A stretch of DNA of 64,000 nt, from positions 112,086,831-112,150,830 of the forward strand of contig NW_024609846.1 in the NCBI RefSeq assembly GCF_016920785.2, read 5' to 3'. Both the position numbers and the translations under genes were made by a program. This DNA is from Ixodes scapularis. Taxonomy: Eukaryota > Arthropoda > Arachnida > Ixodida > Ixodidae. The notes beneath the pieces were generated by a model. It did no database searches, was not told the origin of the DNA, and was given only the letters and a program-made list of their open reading frames with translations. The first letter of the stretch is position 1; each line of letters opens with the position of its first letter. Positions 63,539-64,000 of the stretch are shown here, in pieces.

Positions 63539-64000
63539 TGATGCCAAACATTCGATAGGTAACACTTAGGCTCAGCATCGGCGGCTTGAAAAGCGAGTTC
63601 AAAATTTTCAGGCTTGAGTATTTTACTCAAGCCTGACTACGCAGTTTGCTCTGGATCGGCACGCGAGTTCGTTTATTCTAAACATAGAAATAAAACAGCG
63701 CAAACAAACACAAGGACAAGTAGAAGGAGGGACACAGACACAGCGCTGACTCACGACTTACTTTCTTTCTCATCTTTTTAAAACATTTCAACATAAGAAA
63801 ACAAGAAATGAAAAATAAAAGAAGAAGAATCCAGCATGTAGGATATCCTCTCTGTCACATGCCATCTGAGGAATTTTTTACACAAACTAAACATTATATA
63901 CCATTACAACAAAAACCAAATTAAAAAAAAAACAAATTAAAAAAAGCCAAAAACCACAGCGCGAGCCCTAATGCTCTGTGCGTACCTGTCTTGCACGCGG
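63539..64000. other. LINE 5' flank or repeat; A-rich end of window
   Basis: Contains AACAGCGCAAACAAACACAA and GACACAGACACAGCGCTG, related to the hairpin repeat at 18654-18752, then A-rich sequence to the edge. No gene. Confidence 0.4.
63608..63636. repeat. Perfect hairpin, 13-bp stem
   Basis: TCAGGCTTGAGTA and its inverse around a TTT loop, just upstream (minus strand sense) of the LINE ORF1 start. Confidence 0.9.

Overview
This window looks like nuclear DNA of an ixodid tick or a close chelicerate relative. The evidence is tRNA-derived SINEs resembling the tick Ruka family, LINE and Ty3/gypsy relics of kinds common in ticks, intron-style splice signals, and the absence of operons or bacterial genes. 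No rRNA gene, CRISPR array or long intact host gene is visible. Names of repeat families rest on motif recognition without any database search.

Most of the 64 kb is transposable elements, often inserted one into another. From left to right: 1-3.1 kb, a gypsy pol relic beside a tRNA-like sequence split by a hAT element with an exact 8-bp target duplication. 4.5-5.6 kb, a TIR element. 8.2-10.5 kb, palindromic elements, one interrupted by a TTAA-flanked element. 12.8-13.2 kb, SINEs. 16.5 kb, an exon-like block resembling the start of a DEG/ENaC channel. 17.8-18.8 kb, small MITEs and a hairpin. 19.6-20.4 kb, a gypsy integrase relic. 21.3-29.3 kb, a 1.28-kb duplicated unit rich in GACGTC whose second copy holds a MULE-like element (itself holding a complete LTR element) and two hAT-like elements in one 8-bp target. 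29.3-32.1 kb, SINE and MITE copies. 33.2-35.3 kb, an element with an inverted copy of itself inside. 36.2-41.8 kb, a nearly full-length I-like LINE with 12-bp target duplications. 43.0-45.4 kb, a CR1/L2-like LINE relic. 45.6-50.0 kb, exon-like blocks, an array of about ten tandem exon-plus-intron-like monomers, and a THAP-bearing TTAA element. 50.8-55.7 kb, a second MULE-like copy that splits a SINE. 55.8-56.5 kb, a TIR element packed with CACGTG. 56.7-58.3 kb, the 3' half of another LINE. 59.3-60.0 kb, a broken THAP gene. 61.7-63.5 kb, a degenerate LINE ORF1.

The coding parts recognised are nearly all transposon proteins with stops or frameshifts. Possible host coding sequence is limited to short exon-like blocks at 6.28, 16.55, 45.64, 48.31 and 56.56 kb. 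The most unusual structures are the tandem exon-like array at 46.5-47.7 kb, the order in which insertions can be dated against each other, and the self-inserted element at 33-35 kb. The stretch may be an intron or intergenic region of a larger gene, but nothing in the window proves which.
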